DNA from: Parasulfuritortus cantonensis
GTDB taxonomy: Bacteria; Pseudomonadota; Gammaproteobacteria; Burkholderiales; Thiobacillaceae
Assembly: GCF_004337445.1 (NCBI RefSeq)
Contig: NZ_SJZB01000001.1
Location: 1 to 64,000 of the forward strand
Direction of reading: 5' to 3'
DNA: 64,000 nt
Shown here: piece after piece, positions 54,199-62,293 of the stretch
Position numbering within the stretch: the stretch's first letter is position 1
Layout: each line of letters begins with the position of its first letter
Program-made: the position numbers and the translations under genes
Notes under the pieces: model-generated
Seen by the model: the letters and a program-made list of their open reading frames with translations, nothing else
The model's database searches: none
What the model was told of the DNA's origin: nothing

Positions 54199-54564
54199 TC
54201 AGTTGCCGCGCCGCGTAGGAGTCACGGCCTGCAGCGACAGCTGCGTTGCCGTGGCAGACACCTCGAGGTCGCACTCGCCGTTCAGGATGAGCGCAAAAAC
54301 GCCATCCTGCGGATCGAAGAACTCGCCGAAGTCGTCGCCACCGAACTCGGCGCGCGCCAGCTCCCACCAGTCATCGAACGCATCGACATCCGGGTTGCAG
54401 CCCTCGGCGTAGGTGATGAGCTTCTGGCGCCCATCGGGCCGGCGCTCGCCGCGCTCGGCCAGGAAGTACACGCCCTGATCCTTGACCAGAATGACGCGGC
54501 ATTGGTTGACCACCGCTTCGGCGAGCACGGGCCGCAGGTCAGAGCCTTTGAATCGAACAGACAT
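54199..54564 (-). CDS. DUF3085 family protein
   Basis: A 121-residue protein from ATG 54564: MSVRFKGSDLRPVLAEAVVN, VILVKDQGVYFLAERGERRP, then YAEGCNPDVDAFDDWWELAR and FGGDDFGEFFD. These are the conserved blocks of DUF3085, found on plasmids and ICEs, function unknown. Its own leader carries a perfect 11-bp hairpin. CTGGAGATCAATCC precedes the start. Confidence 0.82.
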   Translation of the reverse strand: MSVRFKGSDLRPVLAEAVVNQCRVILVKDQGVYFLAERGERRPDGRQKLITYAEGCNPDVDAFDDWWELARAEFGGDDFGEFFDPQDGVFALILNGECDLEVSATATQLSLQAVTPTRRGN

Positions 54565-54585
54565 GGATTGATCTCCAGGTAAAGG

Positions 54586-54614
54586 GATGAAGGGTTTCCC
54601 GTCGCGAGGACGGG
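54586..54614 (-). promoter_or_regulatory. Leader hairpin of the DUF3085 gene
   Basis: On the minus strand GGTTTCCCGTC-CTCGC-GACGGGAAACC forms a perfect 11-bp stem about 25 nt before the start. A cis-regulatory RNA motif named after DUF3085 is known for such genes; this hairpin is a candidate member, but I cannot confirm the match by eye. Confidence 0.5.
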
Positions 54615-54628
54615 AAACCACGTAGCGG

Positions 54629-55426
54629 TCAGTGACGAACAGGCTTGCGAACGGACAGGCATTGCACGCGAATGCGCCGCCAGTTCCCGTCGTCGATCAG
54701 CCGTTCCAGCGTCCCGCCGAGGGAGTCGAAGAACACTTCGTCGACCCGATCAAACAGCTCGCTGTCGCGGTGCAGTTCCACCGCGTACACATCGAGCCCG
54801 CGCTCGTACAACACGGTGACGCGCCCCTGGAACTTCGCCGTGGCCACCGCGAAGCCAATGGCCGGCGGCGTCGCGATGATGTCCTTGGGCAGCGGATCGA
54901 CCCAGGTGAAGTCCCGTGCCCCGGCATCCACCAGCAAATGAGTGATGCGCCGGTAGCCATCGGGTGCGGGCAACTGTTCCATCTGCTGGATCAGCTCCTG
55001 CAGCTCGGGGCAACGAGGCACGGGGATCGGCAACTTCGCCGGCGCGGAACCGAGCACGAACCGCTGCACCGTGTACGGCTTGCCGTCGGCAGTGAATGCG
55101 GTCTCTTCCTCGGGCGTGTCCGCGCGCAGGCCGTCGAAGCGGCGTCGGGCGTAGGGTTCGACCTGCACCTTGGCACCTTCGTCGGGCACTTCAGTCACGA
55201 GTGTCCGGTCGAGCACCGCGAATTCGGCGCGCCCTGTTTTGACGACGATGGCCTCGTCGGTGGTGGCGATGACCTTGCCCTCGAACGGCTTGGGATCGAT
55301 ATGGAAGCCCAGCGTCGAAACCTTGGGCTGGCCGTCGAAGATGTTGAACTTGAAGCTGCGAATGTTGGAAGGCACGTGGCCGCGAACGATCGTCGGCATT
55401 TGTGCGCGGATGGCTTGGGTATCCAT
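54629..55426 (-). CDS. Conserved ICE accessory protein of unknown function, under a radC RNA leader
   Basis: A 265-residue soluble protein from ATG 55426 (MDTQAIRAQMPTIVRGHVPS). Beta-rich N-terminal part (VIATTDEAIVVKTGRAEFAV) and a C-terminal alpha/beta part (VTVLYERGLDVYAVELHRDS). I know of similar proteins only in related ICEs. AAGGAATCTCCC precedes the start; an AAGGGAC/GTCCCTT leader hairpin and radC RNA copy D lie upstream. Confidence 0.65.
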   Translation of the reverse strand: MDTQAIRAQMPTIVRGHVPSNIRSFKFNIFDGQPKVSTLGFHIDPKPFEGKVIATTDEAIVVKTGRAEFAVLDRTLVTEVPDEGAKVQVEPYARRRFDGLRADTPEEETAFTADGKPYTVQRFVLGSAPAKLPIPVPRCPELQELIQQMEQLPAPDGYRRITHLLVDAGARDFTWVDPLPKDIIATPPAIGFAVATAKFQGRVTVLYERGLDVYAVELHRDSELFDRVDEVFFDSLGGTLERLIDDGNWRRIRVQCLSVRKPVRH

Positions 55427-55527
55427 GGGAGATTCCTTGTGGTAACCAAGGGACTCCCGCCCGCAAGGGAGGTATGTCCCTTGAGGGTGAGGTGGAAGGA
55501 CACGGCATGCGTCCGGTGGAAGAAGCA

Positions 55528-55608
55528 ACCAGCGCGGCAAGAGCCGCACCGCAGTCTCGAAGGTCTCGACTGCCTGGGATGCTGCCGGCTACGCCAGCGA
55601 ACATGCGG
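55528..55608 (-). ncRNA. radC RNA motif, copy D (most diverged stems)
   Basis: Hairpins GCGGC/GCCGC (55534-55547), GCAGTC/GACTGC (55551-55573) around TCGAAGGTCTC, and GCTG/CAGC (55581-55598). The second stem differs from GTAGCC/GGCTAC at two positions with matching changes on the other arm. The linker is shortened (CTGGGATG). It is about 110-180 nt upstream of the start at 55426. Confidence 0.75.
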
Positions 55609-55710
55609 GAAGCGTGCGGCAGGCGTGGGCGCCTGTCGTCCGGGAATCGGCAACCTGTCGCCACCACGTTCCATGAAAAGGAAGAGCCCCGCATGGGGGC
55701 TCGCAAGGGA

Positions 55711-56427
55711 CTACTCGTCGTCGTACAAGGGCAATCCGTCCAGCACCGGCGCATCGGCATCGAACACCAGCATGCGAACGTCGGCGAGCGCAGCCAGGTG
55801 CAGCACTTCCACGAGGGACTCCGGCATGCCCTTGGCCCCGTGTGCCTGCCGCAGCTCTTCGGCGGTAATGCCCTCGACATGCTGCAGGTTCGCATCCGTC
55901 CAGGGGGTGGCGATCAGCTTCACGCCGATCGCGGGGCTGTACGGGATGCGGAAGGCGACGAACAGAAAACCGCTCGGCGTGGCGATGTCCGCCAGATCTG
56001 CGAGAAAGCGGCCTGCGTCGGCGGTGAGATGGGCACTGCTGATCTCCCAGCACCGGCTGTAGAAGCCCGTCTCGAAGCTCAGTCGCCGCACAACTTCTCG
56101 CGCGGCTTCCTCCGAGTAGATGTCGCCGACGTGTACGGGCTGGCCGAAGTCATCGCCGCTGACGGCGTAGACCACGGTGCGCGCCACGCCTTCGGTCTGG
56201 CATTGGGCCTCCAGGTCTTCGGGAATGTCCTGGCCTTCGGTGATCAACGCGAAGTCATTGCTGAAGACGCAGGGGAAGAGCGCGACCTGGTCATCCGTCA
56301 GAGGCGTCTGGCTGGGATGCAGCGGGCGCCAGACCGGAGGACAGTCGTCCTCGTAGGTGATGCACAGGGAGCGATCAATGCGCAGGTTCTGGTAGCCGCG
56401 GAGGAAAGGGTTGGTATTCGGGGACAT
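55711..56427 (-). CDS. DUF5983-like ICE protein
   Basis: A 238-residue protein from ATG 56427 (MSPNTNPFLRGYQNLRIDRS). The C-terminal part (LVEVLHLAALADVRMLVFDA then DAPVLDGLPLYDDE) is what I associate with DUF5983, a small ICE/plasmid family; the N-terminal two thirds include VYAVSGDDFGQPVHVGDIYS. No function known. A CTGGGG/CCCCAG hairpin lies in the leader. Confidence 0.6.
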   Translation of the reverse strand: MSPNTNPFLRGYQNLRIDRSLCITYEDDCPPVWRPLHPSQTPLTDDQVALFPCVFSNDFALITEGQDIPEDLEAQCQTEGVARTVVYAVSGDDFGQPVHVGDIYSEEAAREVVRRLSFETGFYSRCWEISSAHLTADAGRFLADLADIATPSGFLFVAFRIPYSPAIGVKLIATPWTDANLQHVEGITAEELRQAHGAKGMPESLVEVLHLAALADVRMLVFDADAPVLDGLPLYDDE

Positions 56428-56591
56428 GAGTTTTCTCCATAAGAGGAAGTGGAGCCCATTCCCCGGCTGGGGAGCAAGCCCCAGCGGGTGGTTGAAGAGA
56501 TGTCGAGAACAAGGAGGGACATGGCCTCGCATAGAGGCGCATGTCCCTCATGGGTGAAAAATGGAACGGGTGGCGAACAAGCGGATCGGCG

Positions 56592-56984
56592 TCACCAACC
56601 GCTGTAGTTCAGCGCGAGATCGGCAATGACCTTGCGGCGTTCCAGATCGAGGCCTCCCAGATCGGAAAGCCCCTCGAATCCGCAACGCTTGAGCATCGCG
56701 CCGCCTTCGCGGGCGTTGTAGAAGCTCACCATCGCGGACAGGAACATGCGCTGGCCGCCGCTGAGGACATCCAGGGCGTCGTTGAGCAACAACACCTTGG
56801 GGCGCAGATCCCACTTGCTGGTGGCGCGCTGCAGGCCTTCGGGGGTGCCGTCACCGAACCACTCGGGGCCGGCGATTTCCGCACCGCGCTTCCACGCTTC
56901 GAGAAAGGCCCGCGGTGCTTCGGCGAAATGCCGTTCTTCCGCGGCGATCTGATCAAATACGTCTTGGGACAAAGACTGGTTCAT
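56592..56984 (-). CDS. Conserved ICE protein of unknown function (130 aa)
   Basis: MNQSLSQDVFDQIAAEERHF opens a helical protein with PKVLLLNDALDVLSGGQRMF and LERRKVIADLALNYSGW at the end. No recognised domain, no membrane segment. It follows the 83-residue gene by 24 bases, so the two share a transcript. The name often given in related ICEs is only hypothetical protein. Confidence 0.65.
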   Translation of the reverse strand: MNQSLSQDVFDQIAAEERHFAEAPRAFLEAWKRGAEIAGPEWFGDGTPEGLQRATSKWDLRPKVLLLNDALDVLSGGQRMFLSAMVSFYNAREGGAMLKRCGFEGLSDLGGLDLERRKVIADLALNYSGW

Positions 56985-57008
56985 GACATGGCTCCTGGTA
57001 AGTGGAAG

Positions 57009-57260
57009 TCAGGGGTGGATGCGTTGCTGCCAGCGGCCTGTTGTCAGGGCGTGGTCGGCGGCGTGCTGCGAACGGAAGTACTCGACGGACTCTCGGGACA
57101 CCGGGCCGTCTTCATCGGCGGTGCCGATGTAGTGGCCGGCAGCGCTGTGGCGCACCTGCAGAGGCAGGCGCTTGCCGGTGTAGGCCAGGGCCAGATAGCC
57201 AATGGCTTCGGCACGGGCCAGTGCGGCACTCGGGGGCGTCGATGCGAATGCAAGGAACAT
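57009..57260 (-). CDS. Small ICE protein of unknown function (83 aa) under a radC RNA leader
   Basis: From ATG 57260: MFLAFASTPPSAALARAEAI, then LALAYTGKRLPLQVRHSAAG and a C-terminal SQHAADHALTTGRWQQRIHP. It begins after CAGGAGAGCCCC and has a CGGGAG/CTCCCG leader hairpin (around 57300-57320) and radC RNA copy E further upstream. First gene of the accessory transcript after topB. Confidence 0.65.
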   Translation of the reverse strand: MFLAFASTPPSAALARAEAIGYLALAYTGKRLPLQVRHSAAGHYIGTADEDGPVSRESVEYFRSQHAADHALTTGRWQQRIHP

Positions 57261-57394
57261 GGGGCTCTCCTGGTTGAAGGACCGGGAGCCCAACACCCAG
57301 ACGGGAGCGGATACCTCCCGAAGGGTTGAACACGAATGGCATCGGGCGTCGCGAAGACGCTCGTCCGCAATGGGCGATGCGAGGCGGACTGGTT

Positions 57395-57478
57395 CGATCC
57401 ACGCGGCGAACCGCGTTGCAGCCTTGAAGACCGGAGCTGCCAGGGCATGGTGCTGACGGCTGTCAGCAGCGCATGACT
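57395..57478 (-). ncRNA. radC RNA motif, copy E
   Basis: Hairpins CGCGG-CGAA-CCGCG (57402-57415; loop TTCG on the sense strand), GCAGC/GCTGC (57418-57440) around CTTGAAGACCGGA, and CATG..GCTGAC-GGCT-GTCAGC..CATG (57446-57475). It lies about 135-215 nt upstream of the start at 57260. Confidence 0.82.
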
Positions 57479-58060
57479 GCAGAATGGAGGCGTCGCATCA
57501 CTGGCGTCTTCGAGGAATGCGCATTGCACAAGGGCCGCTTTGAGGGCTTTGAGGCTGCGCGACACCGATCAGGATCAAACAAAGACCAACAGGCCGAAGG
57601 CACTTGAGCCTTCAGCCGGAGAAGAGAGAAACCACCTGTGGGCTGTGGCAGTCCCGGCCGTCGTCAAAGCCGCTCGCTGCGTCAGCAATCGCACCCGACC
57701 CGTGTCGTGGCTGGGGTCGACATCCTTAGGCACACATCCGCGCACAAAGGGAGCCCGTTGTTCCGCCGGCGGGCACCGGCACCGAATACCGTCGACCCGA
57801 GGGGTCTCCTGACGGCTCGCAGCGGCACAAGCCTGCCAGGCGTCAGGAGATCCCTCGTCATAAACGGGAGCACTTCGATCAATGGAATCGCGGCAGAGGC
57901 GATTCGCGGAGGAGCGACCTTCTCGTCTCGCGGACCCGTCGCGGGGCAGCGAGACGCGCACACCGTTGCAGAAGGAGGCGTGTGCTGGGGAGTCCCGCGA
58001 GATGCGGGAGGTTGGCCCCGCCGTTGGAAACGGCCGGCGTGGCGCGGGGATTCGTCGGCG
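57479..58060. other. 580-bp gene-poor region rich in inverted repeats, between topB and the accessory genes
   Basis: No convincing gene is found; open frames here are Arg/Pro-rich and antisense-like. It contains a 16-bp inverted repeat with one mismatch (GAGGGGTCTCCTGACG at 57799-57814 and CGTCAGGAGATCCCTC at 57841-57856), an 8-bp pair CGTCTCGC/GCGAGACG (57924-57931 and 57949-57956), and TCCCGC-GAGAT-GCGGGA near 57992-58008. It may hold the promoter and structured leader of the accessory transcript, or an origin. Confidence 0.5.
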
Positions 58061-60076
58061 TCAGGACGCCTTGCGGGAAGCCCGCTGCTTGCGCGGCGCA
58101 CCGCGCTTGCCTGTCGAGGTATCGACCGGTTGCGTTCCCTTGCAATCCGGGTAACGGCTGCACGACCAGAAAGCGCCGTTTTTGCCGGTGCGCTGGCGCA
58201 TCGGCGCGCCGCACTGCGGACAGGATGGCGAAGGCGGCAGCTTGATGGCGAGCGTTGCGCCGCTGTACTGCTGCACGAGCTGGGCCACCCAGGCGGATTG
58301 CTTGGCGATGAAGGTGTCCAGCGTCATCTGGCCGGCTTCGATCATGTCCAGCGCCTGCTCCCAGACCGCCGTCGTGCCCGGATCGGCAATGGCGGCCGGC
58401 ACGGTGTCAATCAAGGTGAAGGCGGCATCCGAGGCACGGATGGCACGGCCCTTCTTCAGCAGATAGCTGCGGCCGAGCAGGCCGCCGATGATGTTGGCGC
58501 GCGTCGCTTCGGTGCCGATGCCCGTCGTCTCCTTGAGCTTCTGCTTCAGGCGCGGGTCGGTAACGAGTTTAGCGACGCCCTTCATGGCCTTGACCAGTTC
58601 GCCCTGCGTGTAGGGCTTGGGCCGCAGGGTCTTGAGCGCCTTCAGATCGACGTGGACGACCTGGCAGGACAAGCCGGCTCGCAGCGCCGGCAGCACCTGG
58701 CTGCGCGGGGCGTCGTCGTTATCCGCATCGCTTTCCTCCGGCGCCGTCAGCACCTGGCGCCAGCCGGCCACGGCGATCTGCTTGCCCACGGCCAGCAGCG
58801 ACTGTCCGCCGCAAGCGAGCTGCGCCACTGTCCGGTCGAACTCGTGGTGGGGCAGAAACTGCGCCAGGTAATGCGCGCGGATCAGTCGGTAGACAGCCAG
58901 TTCCTTGTCATTCATGGCCGACAGGTTGGCGGGCTCCAGCGTTGGGATGATGCCGTGGTGCGCCGTGACCTTGCCGTCGTTCCAGGCACGCGAGCGCTGG
59001 GTCGGGTCCAGGCGGTCGATCAATGGGCGCAGGCCGGGATCGGTCTTGACCAGGCTGTCGAGAACGGCCGGCACTTCGGCCAGCATGCTCTCGGGCAGGT
59101 AGCCCGAGTCGGAGCGCGGATAGGTCGTCGCCTTGTGCGTCTCATACAGCGCCTGGGCGATGTCCAACGTCTCCTGCACGTCCAGCCCCAACTGCTTGGA
59201 ACACACCTCCTGCAGCGTGCCCAGGTCGAACGGCAGCGGCGGACCTTCGCGCACCCGCTCTGTCTCGACCGACACCACCTGGGCGTTGCCGGCGGCGCGC
59301 ATGCGTTCCGCGGCCTGCTGGGCAACCGGCTGCTGCAGGCAGCGGCCGGCGTCATCCGTACAACCCTGCGGCGGCGTCCAACTTGCAATGAAGGATTGAC
59401 CGGCATGGGACAGCGTGACCTCGACGGCCCAGAACGGCACGGAGACGAAGCGGGCAATCTCGCGGTCGCGATCCACCACCAGCTTCAGCGTCGGCGTCTG
59501 CACCCGGCCCACCGACAGCACGCCGGTGTAGCCGGCCTGCCGTCCGAGCAGCGTGAACAGTCGGCTCAGGTTCATGCCGATCAGCCAGTCGGCACGCGAG
59601 CGGGCCAGGGCCGAGTAGTACAGCGGCAGCGTCTCGGCCGACGGCTTCAGCGCGCCCAGCGCCTTGCGGATCGACGCATCGTTGAGCGCCGACAGCCACA
59701 GACGCTGGATCGGCCCGCGGTAGCCGCACAACTCAATGATCTCGCGGGCGATCATCTCGCCTTCGCGGTCGGCATCGGTGGCGATCACCAGCTCGGTGGC
59801 CTGGCCGACGAGCTGCTTGACGATCTTGAACTGCGCGGCGGTCGCCGCCTTGGGCTCGACGCGCCAATACTCGGGAATGATGGGCAGTTGCTCGATGACC
59901 CAACGCTTGTAGCACTCGTCATAGCCCTCGGGCGGAACCGCTTCGATCAGATGACCGATGCACCAGGTCACGACGATACCCGCGCCGCTGTAGCAACCGG
60001 AACCACGCTGGCCGGCGCCCAGCACGCGGGCGATGTCCTTGCCTTGCGAAGGCTTCTCGCATAGGAACACGCGCAT
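58061..60076 (-). CDS. topB: DNA topoisomerase III
   Basis: A 671-residue type IA topoisomerase. TOPRIM domain: MRVFLCEKPSQGKDIARVLG and VIATDADREGEMIAREIIEL; active-site region KATTYPRSDSGYLPESM with the catalytic Tyr near residue 318; VGRVQTPTLKLVVDRDREI. A C-terminal zinc finger CPQCGAPMRQRTGKNGAFWS then CSRYPDCKG completes it. ICE-borne TopB proteins of this family assist replication and segregation of the excised element. It has its own upstream gap (60077-60362) with a CTATCCCC palindrome. Confidence 0.95.
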   Translation of the reverse strand: MRVFLCEKPSQGKDIARVLGAGQRGSGCYSGAGIVVTWCIGHLIEAVPPEGYDECYKRWVIEQLPIIPEYWRVEPKAATAAQFKIVKQLVGQATELVIATDADREGEMIAREIIELCGYRGPIQRLWLSALNDASIRKALGALKPSAETLPLYYSALARSRADWLIGMNLSRLFTLLGRQAGYTGVLSVGRVQTPTLKLVVDRDREIARFVSVPFWAVEVTLSHAGQSFIASWTPPQGCTDDAGRCLQQPVAQQAAERMRAAGNAQVVSVETERVREGPPLPFDLGTLQEVCSKQLGLDVQETLDIAQALYETHKATTYPRSDSGYLPESMLAEVPAVLDSLVKTDPGLRPLIDRLDPTQRSRAWNDGKVTAHHGIIPTLEPANLSAMNDKELAVYRLIRAHYLAQFLPHHEFDRTVAQLACGGQSLLAVGKQIAVAGWRQVLTAPEESDADNDDAPRSQVLPALRAGLSCQVVHVDLKALKTLRPKPYTQGELVKAMKGVAKLVTDPRLKQKLKETTGIGTEATRANIIGGLLGRSYLLKKGRAIRASDAAFTLIDTVPAAIADPGTTAVWEQALDMIEAGQMTLDTFIAKQSAWVAQLVQQYSGATLAIKLPPSPSCPQCGAPMRQRTGKNGAFWSCSRYPDCKGTQPVDTSTGKRGAPRKQRASRKAS

Positions 60077-60362
60077 GTTGAAGCCTCCTCGGGAATGTGC
60101 AGTTCATCGGATGGACAACAGCATGGCTGGGCCAGGTGAGACCGGCAGCAAGGAAGCCGGATGGCATGGACACCGAATTGTGATCGGCTGAGGAATGGTT
60201 GCCGCAGTGGTAGTTGTGGGTCGCGACAATGTGAGGGACGGGAGATTCGTGTCGGGAGGGCGGCCTGAAACTCGGTGGACCGCAGTGGAACTATCCCCAG
60301 GGGATAGCCTACTGGTGCAAGGCGGGCGTCTGACGGTTGCTACAGCCGCCCGCGATGCTTGG
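60077..60362 (-). other. Gap between ssb stop and topB start
   Basis: The 286 bases hold no gene. The palindrome at 60291-60307 lies 215 bp upstream of the topB start and 56 bp after the ssb stop. GAGGAGGC-like sequence (sense) stands before the topB ATG. A separate topB promoter is therefore likely. Confidence 0.5.
60291..60307. repeat. 17-bp palindrome CTATCCCCAGGGGATAG (copy 1, topB upstream)
   Basis: CTATCCCC and GGGGATAG are perfect 8-bp arms around one A. The same sequence occurs at 62268-62284 and, with one change, at 62189-62205. Its placement between genes suggests an operator. Confidence 0.75.
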
Positions 60363-60746
60363 TCACTGGCCCACGGCCGGCTTGGCGCCGAGCGTCACCG
60401 CCTCGAGGCGGTACGGCAGGATGCCGACGCGCCGGGCCTCGATCTTGAAGGTGACGCGCTCGTTGTCGTCGGCATCCTCCCATTCGTCGCGCACAGTGCG
60501 GCCTTCGACCAGCACGCGCATGCCTTTCTGGTACAGCGACTGCCAGCGCTCGGCATCGCGATGCCACAGCTCTACCGGCGCCCAGAAACCGCCGCGGTCC
60601 TCATATTCGCCATCCTTCTTCGGGATGGGGTTATCGAAATAGACGTTCAGGCGCAGCAGCCGGCGCGGGTCGTCGTTGCCGTTGGGGAATTCGCGGTACT
60701 CCGGCGCGGAACCGATGTTGCCCTCGCCGACGAAGTGCGTGCTCAT
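60363..60746 (-). CDS. ssb: Single-stranded DNA-binding protein (ICE type)
   Basis: A 127-residue OB-fold protein from ATG 60746: MSTHFVGEGNIGSAPEYREF, LLRLNVYFDNPIPKKDGEYE, FWAPVELWHRDAERWQSLYQ and GMRVLVEGRTVRDEWED. It lacks the acidic tail of chromosomal SSB, as ICE-encoded SSBs do. It would coat single strands during rolling-circle replication and transfer. It overlaps the DUF3158 gene by 4 bases. Confidence 0.92.
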   Translation of the reverse strand: MSTHFVGEGNIGSAPEYREFPNGNDDPRRLLRLNVYFDNPIPKKDGEYEDRGGFWAPVELWHRDAERWQSLYQKGMRVLVEGRTVRDEWEDADDNERVTFKIEARRVGILPYRLEAVTLGAKPAVGQ

Positions 60747-61291
60747 GTTGACTCCTTTGGGGTAGTGGAAACGGACGCGACATGCCCGTGGGCACGCCGC
60801 AGATAAATCGCCTCGGCTTGGGCCATCCGGCTGGCGCATTCCAGGGCAAGGCGGGCGATGCTGTGGGTCAGGCTGATCTGCATGTTCAGCGCGATACGCT
60901 GCTGTTCGATCGCATACAGGTCATCGATCAGCGAGGCCGGTGTCGCGGGGCGATCAAGCAGCGACTCCCACAAGGCCACGCCCATGGATGAGCGGTCGAG
61001 GTTGCGCCAGCGCAGAAAGGTCGTCCCTGCGCCAGTCGTCTGCTGGGCCAGGTGCACGTCGAGCAGGTTGAAGGGATAGGCGCGCGCCTGCGGCAACACT
61101 TGCCGTTGCGCCAGGACGATCAGCTCGTCGCGCAGCGCCATGCACTGGCTGGCCCAGGTCTCCAGACTCCCCTTACCTTTAAAAGGCTGTAAAAGGCCTT
61201 TTAGGTAGCCTGCGTGTTCCAGCCGCTGGAAGTCCGCCTGTGCCAGTGGAATGAAGCGCGCTGGACGGCCGGAAGAAGAAAGAGCCGTCAT
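60743..61291 (-). CDS. DUF3158 family protein
   Basis: A 182-residue helical protein (FIPLAQADFQRLEHAGYLKG; LQPFKGKGSLETWASQCMAL; LAQQTTGAGTTFLRWRNLD). This matches DUF3158, an ICE-specific family always between the TIGR03761 and ssb genes. Function unknown, but its place argues for a role in replication or partition. It overlaps both neighbours by 4 bases. Confidence 0.88.
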   Translation of the reverse strand: MTALSSSGRPARFIPLAQADFQRLEHAGYLKGLLQPFKGKGSLETWASQCMALRDELIVLAQRQVLPQARAYPFNLLDVHLAQQTTGAGTTFLRWRNLDRSSMGVALWESLLDRPATPASLIDDLYAIEQQRIALNMQISLTHSIARLALECASRMAQAEAIYLRRAHGHVASVSTTPKEST

Positions 61292-62058
61292 GCCTTGCAG
61301 CCCTCATCATCTTGTCCTGCGACATCGCCTGCGCCATCGGCAATGCCAGACTCCATAGCGTCAGCGACCGATGCCTCGGGCCGACTCCCCCGCCGTACGA
61401 TGGGTGGCGCAAAGCGCGAGCGGTGGGTACCTTCGAGCACGTCCTGCGGCAACTCGCCGAACTTCTCCTGCGCCGCCCGCGCCGCGGCGTTCTTCGCCGC
61501 GAAGTCGTCGCGCGTCGTGCCGGAGTAGCGGTACTGCTGCGCCAGGGAAAACAGGCTGCGCAGCGCATGGGCGCCGTCATTGAGCCAGCGCTCCAGCGTG
61601 CTGCGGTCGATCAGTGCCGTGTGGTGGGCCAGGATCAGTTTGCGTGCGAGGTCGTCGTAGTCGGCCAGCAGGTACACCGCCATGAAGCCGAGCTGCGCGT
61701 TGACGAACAGCGGCAGCTTCACCGGCTGCACGTTCATGTTCTCGCCCAGGGACAGCGCGGGCGGCACGTCAGCCAGCGCCTGGTCCACCTGTTCGCGCAG
61801 CGCCTGCAGGCTGGCCTTGGTCTGCGTGAGCTTGTCTTCGATGCGCAGCATCCACCAGTCCGAGTAGGGATCGTCCTGTTCGGCGCCGCGCTTCATCTTG
61901 TTCATCACGCTGATGTAGCCGTTGAGGCCGATGATGCCGGGGCGCCCCTCGGCCGGCGCGCGGCCGTGCCAGATGCGCGATGCGTGGTGGGTGTGCAGCG
62001 TCAGCGACATCGCGCTGCGCAGCGATCCGAGATTCAGTTGCAGGGGTTCGTTTGCCAT
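61288..62058 (-). CDS. TIGR03761-family ICE protein (PFL_4669)
   Basis: A 256-residue protein: MANEPLQLNLGSLRSAMSLT, GIIGLNGYISVMNKMKRGAE, WWMLRIEDKLTQTKASLQAL and LPLFVNAQLGFMAVYLLADY. It is the PFL_4669 family, of unknown function, fixed in the replication module of these ICEs. The C-terminal 50 residues are low complexity. The 235-bp gap upstream holds two CTATCCCC-type palindromes. Confidence 0.9.
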   Translation of the reverse strand: MANEPLQLNLGSLRSAMSLTLHTHHASRIWHGRAPAEGRPGIIGLNGYISVMNKMKRGAEQDDPYSDWWMLRIEDKLTQTKASLQALREQVDQALADVPPALSLGENMNVQPVKLPLFVNAQLGFMAVYLLADYDDLARKLILAHHTALIDRSTLERWLNDGAHALRSLFSLAQQYRYSGTTRDDFAAKNAAARAAQEKFGELPQDVLEGTHRSRFAPPIVRRGSRPEASVADAMESGIADGAGDVAGQDDEGCKA

Positions 62059-62188
62059 GGGGACGACTCGCGGTGAATGAACGAGTCGCCAGCATCGGTT
62101 CCAGCCGGAAGGCCGTCAGTCAACAAACCGCACACCACGCGCGCCCGGTTTGTCTGTTTGTCCGTCAATGGAAGGCTGTCTGTACCAG

Positions 62189-62284
62189 CCATCCCCTGGG
62201 GATAGCCCTGCTGAAGGTGATGATCGGGATGAGCGACCGGCGACCGGCGGAAGGCTGCCTGTTCGGCCTATCCCCAGGGGATAG
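62189..62284. repeat. Two CTATCCCC-type palindromes (copies 2 and 3) upstream of the TIGR03761 gene
   Basis: Copy 2 at 62189-62205 (CCATCCCCTGGGGATAG, one arm changed) and copy 3 at 62268-62284 (perfect) are 79 bp apart, just after the STY4528 stop. They lie 131 and 210 bp upstream of the TIGR03761 start. The rest of the gap (62059-62293) shows a short G/T-rich stretch but no gene. Confidence 0.75.
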
Positions 62285-62293
62285 CCGGATCGC

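Noticed and set aside
57682-58101. Minus-strand frame of 139 codons after topB
   Set aside because: Pro/Arg-rich, crosses several inverted repeats and overlaps the topB 3' end; unlikely to be coding.
57638-60064. 808-codon open frame on the plus strand
   Set aside because: Antisense to topB and to the hairpin region; no recognisable motif.
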